64,000 bases of DNA, taken from the NCBI GenBank assembly GCA_963837655.1, contig CAWIOK010000014.1, positions 1 to 64,000 on the forward strand. The letters are read 5' to 3'. The DNA is from CAVVSD01 sp963837655. Its GTDB lineage: Bacteria > Actinomycetota > Thermoleophilia > Solirubrobacterales > Solirubrobacteraceae. How positions within the stretch are numbered: position 1 is the first letter of the stretch; the number at the start of each line of letters is the position of its first letter. The position numbers and the translations under genes were made by a program. The notes beneath the pieces are model-generated. The model searched no databases, had not been told where the DNA came from, and worked only from the letters and a program-made list of their open reading frames with translations. Positions 1 through 7,412 of the stretch are shown piece after piece.

Positions 1-52
1 CCGTCGTGGGAACGGAGATCCATGCTCGCACATGCAGTCTGCTGCTGCTGCT

Positions 53-559
53 CTAGGAGTCGAACTCCTTGAGGTAGCGCTCGAACGTGCGCAGGTGGTT
101 CTCCTCGTCGCGGAGGATGTCGATCACCATGTCCTGCGTCGCCCAATCGACGCCGTCGCAGGCCTCGATGATGCGGTTGTAGTGCTCGATCGCGCCGGCC
201 TCGGCCTCGATCACACCGCGGATGACGCCGACGACGTCGGTCGGATCGCCGGGCTGGAGGGAGGCCTGCTCGTGCACCATGTCGAAGGTGCCGGGGGGCG
301 TGCCGTAGAGGTCCTTGATGCGACCCGCGAACTTGCGCGCGTGGCCGAGCTCCTCCTCGACGTCGGCGTCGAGCGCCTCGGCGATCTCCTCGGCGCGGAT
401 GCCGTCGAGGTTGGCTGCGTTGGCGAGGTAGGACAGGACGGTCTCCGCCTCCATCCAATACGCGCGCGTGAGCAGCTCGACGATCTCGGCGCGCTTGGCG
501 GCGTGCGCCTCGGACAGGATCCCGGCGCCCGGGCTGGCTGTGCTGGTCTTCTGGGGCAT
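53..559 (-). CDS. Ferritin-like (bacterioferritin-type) di-iron protein
   Basis: A 168-residue, mostly helical protein with the four-helix ferritin-like pattern. Candidate di-iron ligands are visible: Glu39 in helix A, Glu70-x-x-His73, Glu118/Glu120 in the third helix, and Glu152-x-x-His155 in the fourth. This is the double ExxH arrangement of bacterioferritins and related cytoplasmic iron or oxygen-handling proteins, so iron storage or peroxide detoxification is likely. It is transcribed divergently from a Fur-family regulator, and the 63-bp gap holds an iron-box-like palindrome (598-612). A TATAGT hexamer on the minus strand (571-566) ends 6 nt before the ATG, suggesting a leaderless mRNA. 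Heme ligation cannot be judged, so ferritin-like is safer than bacterioferritin. Confidence 0.85.
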   Translation of the reverse strand: MPQKTSTASPGAGILSEAHAAKRAEIVELLTRAYWMEAETVLSYLANAANLDGIRAEEIAEALDADVEEELGHARKFAGRIKDLYGTPPGTFDMVHEQASLQPGDPTDVVGVIRGVIEAEAGAIEHYNRIIEACDGVDWATQDMVIDILRDEENHLRTFERYLKEFDS

Positions 560-565
560 GCGCCG

Positions 566-571
566 ACTATA
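566..571 (-). promoter_or_regulatory. -10 hexamer TATAGT of the ferritin-like gene
   Basis: On the minus strand TATAGT is followed by six bases and then the ATG at 559. The predicted transcription start therefore falls on or beside the A of the ATG, as in leaderless mRNAs. No convincing -35 element is visible. Confidence 0.5.
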
Positions 572-597
572 GCAAAAGATGCAAGATAACGAGTCTC

Positions 598-612
598 TGA
601 GGCGAGCCTAAG
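598..612. promoter_or_regulatory. Iron-box-like palindrome in the fur/ferritin-like intergenic region
   Basis: The 15-mer TGAGGCGAGCCTAAG differs at two of 14 core positions from the palindrome TTAGGCAAGCCTAA found at 1262-1275 in this window. Both resemble the core of actinobacterial DtxR/IdeR iron boxes. It lies about 26 bp upstream of the predicted start of the Fur-family mRNA and about 46 bp upstream of that of the ferritin-like mRNA. It could therefore repress the first and activate the second. Binding by the DtxR-family protein encoded at 9193-9903 is inferred. Confidence 0.5.
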
Positions 613-618
613 ACTTGT

Positions 619-624
619 TACAAT
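619..624 (+). promoter_or_regulatory. -10 hexamer TACAAT of the Fur-family gene
   Basis: TACAAT matches TATAAT at five of six positions and lies 7 nt before the second in-frame ATG (632), while overlapping the first ATG (623). If it is the active promoter, translation begins leaderless at 632. Confidence 0.5.
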
Positions 625-1075
625 GTCCGACATGATCGAGACACGGGAGAGCGCACTCGCGACGGCGCTGCGCGAGCGCGGCCAGCGCGCCACGCCGCAG
701 CGGCTCGCGATCGCGCGCGTCCTCACCGATCTCGACCGGCACGTCACCGCCGAGCGCGTCCACGCCGAGGTGAGCGACCGGATGCCCGGCGTCTCGCTGC
801 CGACCGTCTACGCGACCCTCGACCTGCTCGAGGAGCTCGGCATGGCCCGGCGCGTGGCGACGGAGGGAGGCGCGGTCGTCTACGACCCGCGCACCGATGA
901 GCACCACCACCTCGTCTGCCGTGGCTGCGGCGCGATCACGGACATCGACGCGCCCGTGGACACCGCCGGCGTGCGTGCGGCGGCCGTCGCGTCGGGGTTC
1001 CTGCCCGATGCCTCGCAGGTCGTCCTGCGCGGGCTGTGCGCCGACTGCTCGGCGCGGCTCGTCAGCGCCCGGTGA
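623..1075 (+). CDS. Fur-family metal- or peroxide-responsive transcriptional regulator
   Basis: A 150-residue protein with the two-domain Fur layout: a winged helix (about residues 15-85, including the PTVYATLDLL recognition segment) and a C-terminal metal-binding and dimerisation domain. A His triplet (94-96) is followed by Cys99-x-x-Cys102 and, near the end, Cys139-x-x-Cys142, giving the structural zinc site of Fur/Zur/PerR proteins. The sequence does not separate iron (Fur), zinc (Zur) and peroxide (PerR) sensing. It faces a ferritin-like gene across an iron-box-like element, which favours iron or peroxide. The ATG at 623 is the longest start, but the TACAAT -10 overlaps it, so the true start may be the ATG at 632. 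Confidence 0.88.
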   Translation: MSDMIETRESALATALRERGQRATPQRLAIARVLTDLDRHVTAERVHAEVSDRMPGVSLPTVYATLDLLEELGMARRVATEGGAVVYDPRTDEHHHLVCRGCGAITDIDAPVDTAGVRAAAVASGFLPDASQVVLRGLCADCSARLVSAR

Positions 1076-1259
1076 CGGGCTCTTCGACCTGACGGGCCGC
1101 TGTCCAGCTCGCGAAGCGGCCGTCGGAGGTCTCAAGCCATGCGCCGAGGTCGCGCTCGAAACGCGCGAGCGTCCGGGCCCGGAAGCCCAGCGTGGGGAAG
1201 TCGGCCAGCTCCGCGACGGGCATGCCGCAGAGCGTGTGCTCCATCTGACCCTCGTCCAT
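1062..1259 (-). CDS. 65-residue protein of unknown function behind an iron-box palindrome
   Basis: I do not recognise a family. The product is a small soluble protein, rich in Arg, Ala, Glu and aromatic residues, with one Cys and no membrane segment or signal. It is supported as a real gene by its promoter: a perfect 7-2-7 inverted repeat of iron-box type (1261-1276) begins 2 bp upstream of the ATG. That repeat contains a TAGGCT -10 hexamer on the minus strand. The gene converges on the Fur-family gene and overlaps its 3' end by 14 bp. The inferred role is an iron-regulated microprotein expressed under iron or manganese limitation. Confidence 0.55.
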   Translation of the reverse strand: MDEGQMEHTLCGMPVAELADFPTLGFRARTLARFERDLGAWLETSDGRFASWTAARQVEEPVTGR

Positions 1260-1260
1260 C

Positions 1261-1276
1261 GTTAGGCAAGCCTAAC
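1261..1276. promoter_or_regulatory. Perfect iron-box-type palindrome (DtxR/IdeR-like operator)
   Basis: GTTAGGCAAGCCTAAC is a perfect 7-2-7 inverted repeat with the TTAGG/CCTAA arms typical of actinobacterial DtxR/IdeR boxes. It abuts the start codon of the 65-residue gene and contains its putative minus-strand -10 (TAGGCT, 274-269). Bound repressor would therefore block transcription directly. Confidence 0.65.
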
Positions 1277-1316
1277 AGACCTGCGGCGAGGTGAGGCACG
1301 CTCCCGCGCCGGGATG

Positions 1317-2192
1317 TTACCCGCCCCAGGCCAGCAGGTCCGGCAGCGGATCGATCGGATATCCGCCAGCAACGCGCCAGCCGACCAGCCAGATCTCGAA
1401 GTGCAGATGCGGGCCCGTGGCCGACCCGGTCATGCCCACGCCGCAGAGCGGCGTGCCGGGCCCGACGGGCGTCCCAACAGCCACGCTCACGGAGCCCGCC
1501 GTGCAGTGGGCGAAGAAGTAGTCGCGCCCGTCGGCGCCGTCGATGACGACGTACCAGCCCGCGCCACCCGCCTGGTAGCTCACGACGCTCACCGTGCCCC
1601 CGACCGGGGCGACCACGGGCGTCCCGGCCGCGGCCGCGATGTCGTGTCCCTCGTGGAGATGTCCCGGGCGCCCTGCGCCGAAGGAGCCGTCCGAGCCCGC
1701 GGCCGACGTCACGTGGGGCCCGGCGACGGGGAACACGGGCACGCCCGGCACGCCCGGGGTCGGCGCCGCGGCGGCCGCGGCGGGGTTGACGGTGAGGATG
1801 AGGCGCCCCGAGTTGTGCGCCCGGCGCAGCAGCGTCAGACCGTGCGGATCCAGCGCGTGCACGCGCACGAGGTAGCGGCCGGCTGGCAGCGCCACGCCGC
1901 TCGGCCAGGCCACGGTCATCCGGCGGCCGGTGCGGACCGCGCCGAGGTCGATGCGCGCGACGGGGTCATGGCGCGGCTGGGACAGCACGACGATCCGGGC
2001 GCGCACCGAGCGCACCCCGGGCTGGACGATCTTCAGCGAGACGGCGGGCGCCTGCCCGGCGGTCACCGTCCGTGGCCAGACCGTGAGGCTCGTCGCGACC
2101 GGCCGGGACGCCGCGGCGCTCGCGACGGCGGGGACGAGCAGCACCCCGAGACTGCAGAGCACGGTGACGGCGACACGGAGACGGCGGGTCAT
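1317..2192 (-). CDS. Secreted M23 (LytM-type) metallopeptidase
   Basis: A 291-residue exported protein predicted to cut peptidoglycan cross-bridges outside the membrane. The N-terminus has a basic start, a hydrophobic core and an Ala-x-Ala cleavage region (about residues 1-26). A beta-rich region follows to about residue 140, then an Ala/Pro-rich linker, then the M23 domain. Zinc and catalytic residues are present: His180 and Asp184 in the HEGHD motif, His229, and the closing HLH pair (262/264). The start was placed at the second Met of the open frame (ATG ending at 2192), because the longer reading adds 18 residues ahead of a canonical signal peptide. All motifs are intact, so it is probably active. 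Confidence 0.88.
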   Translation of the reverse strand: MTRRLRVAVTVLCSLGVLLVPAVASAAASRPVATSLTVWPRTVTAGQAPAVSLKIVQPGVRSVRARIVVLSQPRHDPVARIDLGAVRTGRRMTVAWPSGVALPAGRYLVRVHALDPHGLTLLRRAHNSGRLILTVNPAAAAAAPTPGVPGVPVFPVAGPHVTSAAGSDGSFGAGRPGHLHEGHDIAAAAGTPVVAPVGGTVSVVSYQAGGAGWYVVIDGADGRDYFFAHCTAGSVSVAVGTPVGPGTPLCGVGMTGSATGPHLHFEIWLVGWRVAGGYPIDPLPDLLAWGG

Positions 2193-2245
2193 GACCAGTG
2201 CGTCGGCGCCCGAGCACGAAGTCCCTGCTCCCGGCGCCGGATGCA

Positions 2246-2267
2246 CAGCTTCCTCCCCGGGAAGCTG
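2246..2267. terminator. Stem-loop between the M23 peptidase and helicase genes
   Basis: A perfect 8-bp stem (CAGCTTCC/GGAAGCTG) with a 6-nt loop lies just downstream of the helicase stop in the direction of transcription. It has no U-tract. A 12-nt palindrome (TGCAGGCCTGCA, 2266-2277) overlaps its base. It is a plausible terminator for the helicase gene. Confidence 0.45.
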
Positions 2268-2286
2268 CAGGCCTGCAAGGTCGCCG

Positions 2287-4554
2287 TCAGGACTTCAGCA
2301 TGCGCCCCATCAGTGCCGCCGACCCGCCCTTGGAGAGCGGCTCGTTCAGGTTGCCGCACTTCGGCGACTGCACGCACGAGGGACAGCCCGACTCGCACGG
2401 GCACTCGCTGACGAGCCGGTGCGCGTCGCCGACGAGCGTCTCGAACAGCCCGTGCCCGACGCGGGTGATGCCGACACCGCCCGGATGCCCGTCGTAGATG
2501 AAGATCGTCGGGACGCCCGTCTGCGGGTGCAGGTTGGTCGAGAGGCCGCCGATGTCCCACCGGTCGCACATCGCGATGAGCGGCAGGACGGCGATCTGGC
2601 TGTGCTCCGCCGCGTGCAGCGCGCCGAGCAGGTCGATCGGCTCGACGTCGGCCAGCAGCTCGTCGTCGAGCTCGTACCAGAGGGCCTGGGTCTCGAACGT
2701 CGTCGCGGGGAGGTCGAGCGTCACGAGGTCGACGACGGCGTGGTCCGGGAGGCTCTTGCGCTGGTAGGCGATCACCGTCTCGGTCACGCTGACGCGGCCG
2801 AACCGCAGCGTCAGCCCACACGTCTCGCGCGCGTCGAGCTCCTGCTCGATCCACGTCAGCGTCTCGGTCTTCGGCTGGGTGTACAAGTGCCCGGCGTGCG
2901 GCTCGACCAGCGCGCGGCGCCCGCCGAGGTCGAGCTCGCGCACGACGTAGGAGCGTCCGAGATGTAGGTACACCGCGCCCTGGTGGACCGTGGAGAAGGC
3001 GCGCGCCGCCTCGACGGTTCCCAGCAGCTCGCCGGAGGAGACGTCGATGACGGCGAAGGAGTCCGCGCTCGCCGAGCGCAGCGAGACGCGCGCGGCAGGG
3101 TAGTCCTCGGGGTGGCGCAGCAGGTAGGTCCCGCGGCGGTGGACGAGGTCGCCGCTGGACACCAGCGCCTGCGCGTGCGCCTCCCAGCGCGGCCCGAGCG
3201 TCTCGGCGTCGCCGGGCCCCAGCGGGCCCTCGTGCGCGGCGCACAGCAGGTGCGACAGGTGGATGCCCTCGTTCTCGTAGTCGAGGATCGCGGCCTCCAC
3301 GGGGCGGTCCAGGAACTCGTCCGGATGCCGGCAGAAGAACTGGTCCAGTGCGTCCTCGCCCGCGACGTACACCGCCAGTCCGCGGCCGCGGCGGCCGGCG
3401 CGCCCCCACATCTGGCGCAGCGAGGCGACGGTCCCGGGGAACGTCGCGACGACCGCGGCGTCCAGCGAGCCGATGTCGATGCCGAGCTCCAGGGCGTCGG
3501 TCGTGATGACCGCGTGCAGCTCGCCGCTGACGAGCCGTGCCTCGAGCTCGCGCCGCTGCTGGGGCGTGTAGCCGGCGCGGTAGGGCGCGACCCGCTCGGC
3601 GAGCTCGGGCTCGAGCATGTCGCGGACGATCTTCGTGACGAGCTCGACGCCCTTGCGCGACTTGATGAAGCAGATCGTGCGCGCGCCACCGCGCACGAGG
3701 GCGGCCAGGATCGACGCGGCCTCGGCCAGCGTCGACGCGCGCTTGCCCAGCGCCTCGTCCTCCAGCGGTGGGTTCCACATCGCGATCTGGCGCGCGGCCC
3801 CCGGCGAGCCGTCGCGGTCGACGAGCGCGACGTCGTCGAACCCGGTCAGGCGCTCGGCCAGCTCGACGGGGTTGGCGATGGTCGCGCTGGCCAGGAGGAT
3901 GCGTGGCTCGGTCCCGTACGCCGCCGCGATGCGGCGCAGCCGGCGCAGGACGTTGGCGACGTGCGAGCCGAACACGCCGCGGTACACGTGGGCCTCGTCG
4001 ACGACGACCACGGCGAGGTTGGCGAAGACGTCCGCCCACGCCTGGTGGTTGGGGAGGATCCCGACGTGGAGCATGTCGGGGTTGGTCAGGATGAGGTTCG
4101 AGCGCCTGCGGATCGCGGTGCGCTGGTCGCGCGGCGTGTCGCCGTCGTAGATCGCCGGGCGCACCCGCTTGCCCAGCCGCAGCTCGGAGATCGCGCGCGC
4201 CTGGTCCTGCGCCAGCGCCTTCGTCGGGTACAGGTACAGCGCACGGGCCTTCGCGTCGCGGCAGAGGACGTCGAGCGTCGGCAGGTTGAAGCACATCGAC
4301 TTGCCCGAGGCGGTGCCCGTCGTGACGATCGTCGGACCCGCCCAGGCGCTGAACAGCGCCTGCGCCTGATGGGAGTACAGGCGCTCGACGCCGGTCGACG
4401 CGAGCGCCTCGCGCAGCGCCGGGTGCAGCTGCGCGGGCATGTCGACGAGCGACGGCTCGCGCGCGCCCTCGTAGGCCTGGCGCACGAGGCGCCCGTCGTC
4501 CAGGCCGGCCTGCAGCAGCTCGGCCCACGGCTCCGTGTGAGCGGCTGCGGTCAC
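2287..4554 (-). CDS. mrfA: DEAD/DEAH-box helicase of the MrfA (YprA) family with C-terminal DUF1998 zinc domain
   Basis: A 755-residue superfamily 2 helicase. The family includes Bacillus MrfA, which unwinds DNA during mitomycin C lesion repair. Visible in order: a Q-motif-like N-terminus, Walker A (TGTASGKS, about residues 79-86), the DEAH box, the SATIANP motif III, a C-terminal RecA domain ending in GRAGRRGRG (motif VI), and a DUF1998 region. The DUF1998 region carries a closing Cys cluster (CPCESGCPSC, then a fourth-site Cys) that can hold a metal ion. Length matches the family. Translation starts at a GTG located 6 nt after a minus-strand TACGAT hexamer, suggesting a leaderless mRNA. It is divergent from the HAD gene with only 23 bp between start codons. 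Confidence 0.9.
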   Translation of the reverse strand: MTAAAHTEPWAELLQAGLDDGRLVRQAYEGAREPSLVDMPAQLHPALREALASTGVERLYSHQAQALFSAWAGPTIVTTGTASGKSMCFNLPTLDVLCRDAKARALYLYPTKALAQDQARAISELRLGKRVRPAIYDGDTPRDQRTAIRRRSNLILTNPDMLHVGILPNHQAWADVFANLAVVVVDEAHVYRGVFGSHVANVLRRLRRIAAAYGTEPRILLASATIANPVELAERLTGFDDVALVDRDGSPGAARQIAMWNPPLEDEALGKRASTLAEAASILAALVRGGARTICFIKSRKGVELVTKIVRDMLEPELAERVAPYRAGYTPQQRRELEARLVSGELHAVITTDALELGIDIGSLDAAVVATFPGTVASLRQMWGRAGRRGRGLAVYVAGEDALDQFFCRHPDEFLDRPVEAAILDYENEGIHLSHLLCAAHEGPLGPGDAETLGPRWEAHAQALVSSGDLVHRRGTYLLRHPEDYPAARVSLRSASADSFAVIDVSSGELLGTVEAARAFSTVHQGAVYLHLGRSYVVRELDLGGRRALVEPHAGHLYTQPKTETLTWIEQELDARETCGLTLRFGRVSVTETVIAYQRKSLPDHAVVDLVTLDLPATTFETQALWYELDDELLADVEPIDLLGALHAAEHSQIAVLPLIAMCDRWDIGGLSTNLHPQTGVPTIFIYDGHPGGVGITRVGHGLFETLVGDAHRLVSECPCESGCPSCVQSPKCGNLNEPLSKGGSAALMGRMLKS

Positions 4555-4560
4555 GGGGCC

Positions 4561-4570
4561 ATCGTAGGCT
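4561..4570. promoter_or_regulatory. Composite bidirectional -10 element (mrfA-like gene / HAD gene)
   Basis: ATCGTAGGCT reads as TACGAT on the minus strand (4566-4561), 6 nt before the helicase GTG at 4554. It reads as TAGGCT on the plus strand (4565-4570), 7 nt before the HAD GTG at 4578. The two hexamers share the TA at 4565-4566, so both leaderless mRNAs would arise from one symmetrical melting site. Confidence 0.55.
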
Positions 4571-4577
4571 GCCGGCC

Positions 4578-5399
4578 GTGCGATGCCTCTATGCGGATCT
4601 CGACGGGACGCTGCTCGGACGCGGCGCGTCGCTCATGCACGACGGTGATGGCGTGCCGACGATGCTCGGCGTGCGCGCGGTCGAGGCGTGCGTCCGCGCC
4701 GGCGTCGAGATCGTCCTCATGTCCGGCCGGCGGCGCGCGCAGGTCTCCGAGCCCGCGCGGCTGCTGGGCCAGCGCTCCTACGCCTTCGAGATCGGCTCTG
4801 GGCTCGTCCTCGACGGCGAGCTGCTGTGGCTCGCCGACGGGATGCTCCCGGCCCAGGACGGGACGACGATCCACGACCAGGTCGCCGCAGCCGGCGCGCC
4901 GGCGCTGCTGCTCGAGCGCTTCGCCGGCCTCCTGGAGGAGCACGACCCGTGGAACACGGGCCGCGAGGTCACGCACGTCCTGCGCGGGAACGTCGACGCC
5001 CAGATCGCCGACCTCCTCCTCGGCGAGCACGGCTTCGAGCACCTCAAGCTCGTCGACAACGGCGTGCTCGGGATGACGAGCAGCACGCTCGACGCCGACG
5101 TCGGCCCGCTCCACGGCTACCACCTCCTCCCGCGCGGCGCGTCGAAGGCGGGCGCGGTGGCCGCGCACATGCGCGCGCGCGGCTACGCGCCGGAGGACGT
5201 CGTCGCGGTCGGCGACTCCCGCGAGGACCTGGGGGCCGCAGCCGTGGTCGGCACGTTCTGGCTCGTCGCCAACGCGCTCGACCACGACCCGACGCTGGCG
5301 GACGCGATCCGCGGCCTCGGCAACGTGCGCGTCGCCGAGGAGAGCAACGGCCCCGGGGTCTACGAGGCCGTCGTCACGGAGCTGGCCGAGCGGCGCTGA
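4578..5399 (+). CDS. HAD-superfamily phosphatase (Cof/sucrose-phosphatase-like)
   Basis: A 273-residue haloacid-dehalogenase-type hydrolase. The nucleophile motif DLDGT lies at residues 7-11, the motif II Ser/Thr in MSGRRR near 53, the Lys in GASKAG near 190, and the motif IV acidic GDSRED near 214. The region between the core motifs is long enough for a C2-type cap, as in Cof-like sugar or nucleotide phosphatases. Substrate cannot be predicted. The GTG start sits 7 nt after TAGGCT, consistent with leaderless translation from the promoter shared with the helicase. Its stop lies inside a small GC-rich hairpin before the convergent glycerate kinase gene. Confidence 0.85.
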   Translation: MRCLYADLDGTLLGRGASLMHDGDGVPTMLGVRAVEACVRAGVEIVLMSGRRRAQVSEPARLLGQRSYAFEIGSGLVLDGELLWLADGMLPAQDGTTIHDQVAAAGAPALLLERFAGLLEEHDPWNTGREVTHVLRGNVDAQIADLLLGEHGFEHLKLVDNGVLGMTSSTLDADVGPLHGYHLLPRGASKAGAVAAHMRARGYAPEDVVAVGDSREDLGAAAVVGTFWLVANALDHDPTLADAIRGLGNVRVAEESNGPGVYEAVVTELAERR

Positions 5400-5407
5400 C
5401 TGCGCCG
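5391..5407. terminator. Short GC hairpin at the HAD / glycerate kinase convergent junction
   Basis: CGGCGC (5391-5396) pairs with GCGCCG (5402-5407) around a 5-nt loop that contains the TGA stop. It lies between two convergent genes and could serve both as a weak U-less terminator. Confidence 0.35.
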
Positions 5408-5409
5408 GC

Positions 5410-6402
5410 TCACATCGACGCGCCCAGCGTCTCGCCGGCCGCCTCCATCTCCTCGATCGTGGTGGCCTCGACGATCTCCTGGATGTCGAGCAGTCGCTGC
5501 CCGAACGGGTCCATCCCGTTCTGGCCGACGACCGCGTAGCAGGGCACGCCGCCCTGTCGAGCCTGCGTCGCGACCTCGGCGGCGATCTTCCCGCGCAGCG
5601 TCGTGTCGTCCATGCGGCCCTCGCCGGTGATGACGGCGCGCGCCGCCCGGAGGCGGTCGCCGAAGCCCAGCGCGTCGAGCACGAACGGGGCGCCCGGCTC
5701 GAGCTTCGCCGAGTACTGCGCCCACAGCCCGCCCGACAGCCCGCCCGCGGCGCCGGTCATCGGGACGCCGGTCGGGTCGCGCGGGAACGACCGCGCGAGC
5801 TCGCGCTGGCGCGCCTCGAGCTCGCGGATCTGCCCCGCGTCCGCGCCCTTCTGCGGCGCGAACTCGACGGGCGCGCGCTCGAACGGCGTGCGCACGTCGC
5901 ACAGGCACACGATCTTCGCGCGCCCGATCCCGCCGGCCTCCTCGATCGCATCGATCGCGCCCTTGCCGCCGTCGGTCGTCGCCGAGCCGCCGACGCACAC
6001 GAGCACGACCTGCGCTCCGCCGGCGACCGCCGCCGCGATGAGCTGGCCGGTCCCGTAGGAGGTGGCGGCGATCGGGTCGCGCTCCGACTCGGCGACGAGC
6101 GCCAGCCCCGACGCCTCGGCGACCTCCACGACCGCGGTGCCCCCGCCCTCCAGCAGCACGTACCCGGCCGGCACCTCGCGCCCGAGCGGATCGGACGCCG
6201 TGATGCCCGCGGTCTCGCCCCCGAGCTGCGTCAGCAGCACGGTCGAGGTGCCCTCGCCGCCGTCGGCGACCGGGCACAGATCCGGTGGGACGAGGCCCGC
6301 CCGCTCCAGCCCACGGCCGATCGCCGCTGCCACCGTCTGCGCCGTGAACGTTCCCTTGAAGGAGTCCGGCGCGACGAGGACCTGCCGGGTGTCGGTGCTC
6401 AT
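5410..6402 (-). CDS. Glycerate kinase (GlxK/GarK type)
   Basis: A 330-residue protein of the glycerate kinase type 1 family, which phosphorylates D-glycerate to 2- or 3-phosphoglycerate in glyoxylate, serine or glucarate breakdown. The N-terminus VLVAPDSFKGTFTA is the family hallmark. It is followed by the VADGGEGT segment, a central GGSATTDGG glycine-rich loop and the C-terminal ITGEGRMDD motif. It lacks roughly 40 residues compared with the longest members, but all recognised motifs are present. It is convergent with the HAD gene and 12 bp downstream of the DNA ligase gene on the same strand, so it may be cotranscribed with the ligase. No local pathway partner is visible. Confidence 0.9.
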   Translation of the reverse strand: MSTDTRQVLVAPDSFKGTFTAQTVAAAIGRGLERAGLVPPDLCPVADGGEGTSTVLLTQLGGETAGITASDPLGREVPAGYVLLEGGGTAVVEVAEASGLALVAESERDPIAATSYGTGQLIAAAVAGGAQVVLVCVGGSATTDGGKGAIDAIEEAGGIGRAKIVCLCDVRTPFERAPVEFAPQKGADAGQIRELEARQRELARSFPRDPTGVPMTGAAGGLSGGLWAQYSAKLEPGAPFVLDALGFGDRLRAARAVITGEGRMDDTTLRGKIAAEVATQARQGGVPCYAVVGQNGMDPFGQRLLDIQEIVEATTIEEMEAAGETLGASM

Positions 6403-6414
6403 CGCCGCGGCACG

Positions 6415-7371
6415 CTACTGATCGAGCTGGGAGAGCAGGCACGAGCGCGGATCGCGGTCCTCGCGCCAGCGCAGCACCTTCGTCCCGTGGCGGATGCGCC
6501 CGTCGCTCACGTGGTCGAACGACACCTCCACGACGAGCTCGGGGCGCAGCGCGACCCACTCCAGCTCGCGGTCGCTCGCCCAGCGCGACGGGTCGGCCGA
6601 CCCGCGCTCGCCGGTCTCGTACGGGGCCAGCTTGTCGACGAGCTCGCGCTTCTCCTTCGCGCGGAACCCGCTCGTGTGCCCGACCCCGTGGACCCTGCCG
6701 TCCTCGTCGTAGAGGCCGAGGATCAGCGAGCCGACCGTGCGCTCGGCCTTGCCCGGTCGCCACCCCAGCACCACGGCGTCGATCGTCCGGACCCGCTTGA
6801 TCTTCACCATGCCCGTGCGCTCGCCGGGCTTGTAGGCCGCGGCGCGCTCCTTGGCGATGACACCCTCCGCGTCGCGCAGCCAGCCCTCCGCATCGGCCGC
6901 GTCGTGGACGACCGGCGTGAGGTCGAACGTCGGCTCGTCGAGCGAGCTCACGAAGGCCTCGAGCGCGGCGCGGCGTTCGTCGTAGGGGAGCTCGAGGAGG
7001 ACGTCGTCGCCGAGCGCGAGGAGGTCGAAGGCGATGAACCGCGCCGGCGTCGCCTCGGACAGCATCTTGACCCGCGACGCGGCGGGGTGGATGCGCTGCC
7101 CGAGCGCGTTGAACAGCTGGCGCCCGTCGGGACCGTGGATCACGATCTCGCCGTCGATGACGGCGCGCACGTCGGGGAACGCGAGCTCGGGGAAATAGCG
7201 GGTCAGGTCGCGGCCGTTGCGCGACTGCAGGTGCACGTCGGCGCCGTCGACGAAGGCGATGGCCCGGAAGCCGTCCCACTTCGGCTCGTACGCCCAGCCC
7301 TCGCCGTCGGGGAGCTTGGCCCGTGGACGTGCGAGCTGCGGCGGGACCGGGGACGACAGGGGGAGCGTCAT
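6415..7371 (-). CDS. ATP-dependent DNA ligase (LigC/LigD ligase-domain type)
   Basis: A 318-residue nucleotidyltransferase. The adenylation motif EPKWDGFRA (Lys near residue 30) marks the nucleotide-accepting lysine. The nucleotidyltransferase core extends to about 200 and an OB-fold region with GHTSGFRAKEK to about 310. The size fits the stand-alone ligase module of bacterial end joining rather than the fused LigD of mycobacteria. It is divergent from a LigD-type polymerase gene across a 40-bp gap, making a split end-joining pair. No Ku gene lies in the window. Upstream, a minus-strand TAACCT sits 9 nt before the ATG. Confidence 0.9.
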   Translation of the reverse strand: MTLPLSSPVPPQLARPRAKLPDGEGWAYEPKWDGFRAIAFVDGADVHLQSRNGRDLTRYFPELAFPDVRAVIDGEIVIHGPDGRQLFNALGQRIHPAASRVKMLSEATPARFIAFDLLALGDDVLLELPYDERRAALEAFVSSLDEPTFDLTPVVHDAADAEGWLRDAEGVIAKERAAAYKPGERTGMVKIKRVRTIDAVVLGWRPGKAERTVGSLILGLYDEDGRVHGVGHTSGFRAKEKRELVDKLAPYETGERGSADPSRWASDRELEWVALRPELVVEVSFDHVSDGRIRHGTKVLRWREDRDPRSCLLSQLDQ

Positions 7372-7380
7372 GGCCGCCGG

Positions 7381-7412
7381 AGGTTACGCTTCGGGCCGTG
7401 GTCCACCGCTGA
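7381..7412. promoter_or_regulatory. Bidirectional -10 element and 4-codon leader ORF (ligase / LigD-like polymerase)
   Basis: AGGTTACGCT (7381-7390) reads as TAACCT on the minus strand, 9 nt before the ligase ATG, and as TACGCT on the plus strand; the two share TA at 7385-7386. On the plus strand a GTG at 7398 follows TACGCT by 7 nt and opens the frame M-V-H-R-stop. Its TGA (7410-7412) overlaps the polymerase ATG (7412-7414) as TGATG. The arrangement suggests leaderless translation of a mini-ORF with re-initiation at the main start. Confidence 0.45.

Noticed and set aside
2266..2277. 12-nt palindrome TGCAGGCCTGCA as an operator
   Set aside because: It lies between a stop codon and the next gene on the same strand with no promoter signature nearby, and is more likely part of the terminator region.
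2189..4528. 779-codon minus-strand frame overlapping the helicase
   Set aside because: Same strand but shifted frame of the MrfA-like gene. The helicase motifs are all in the other frame.
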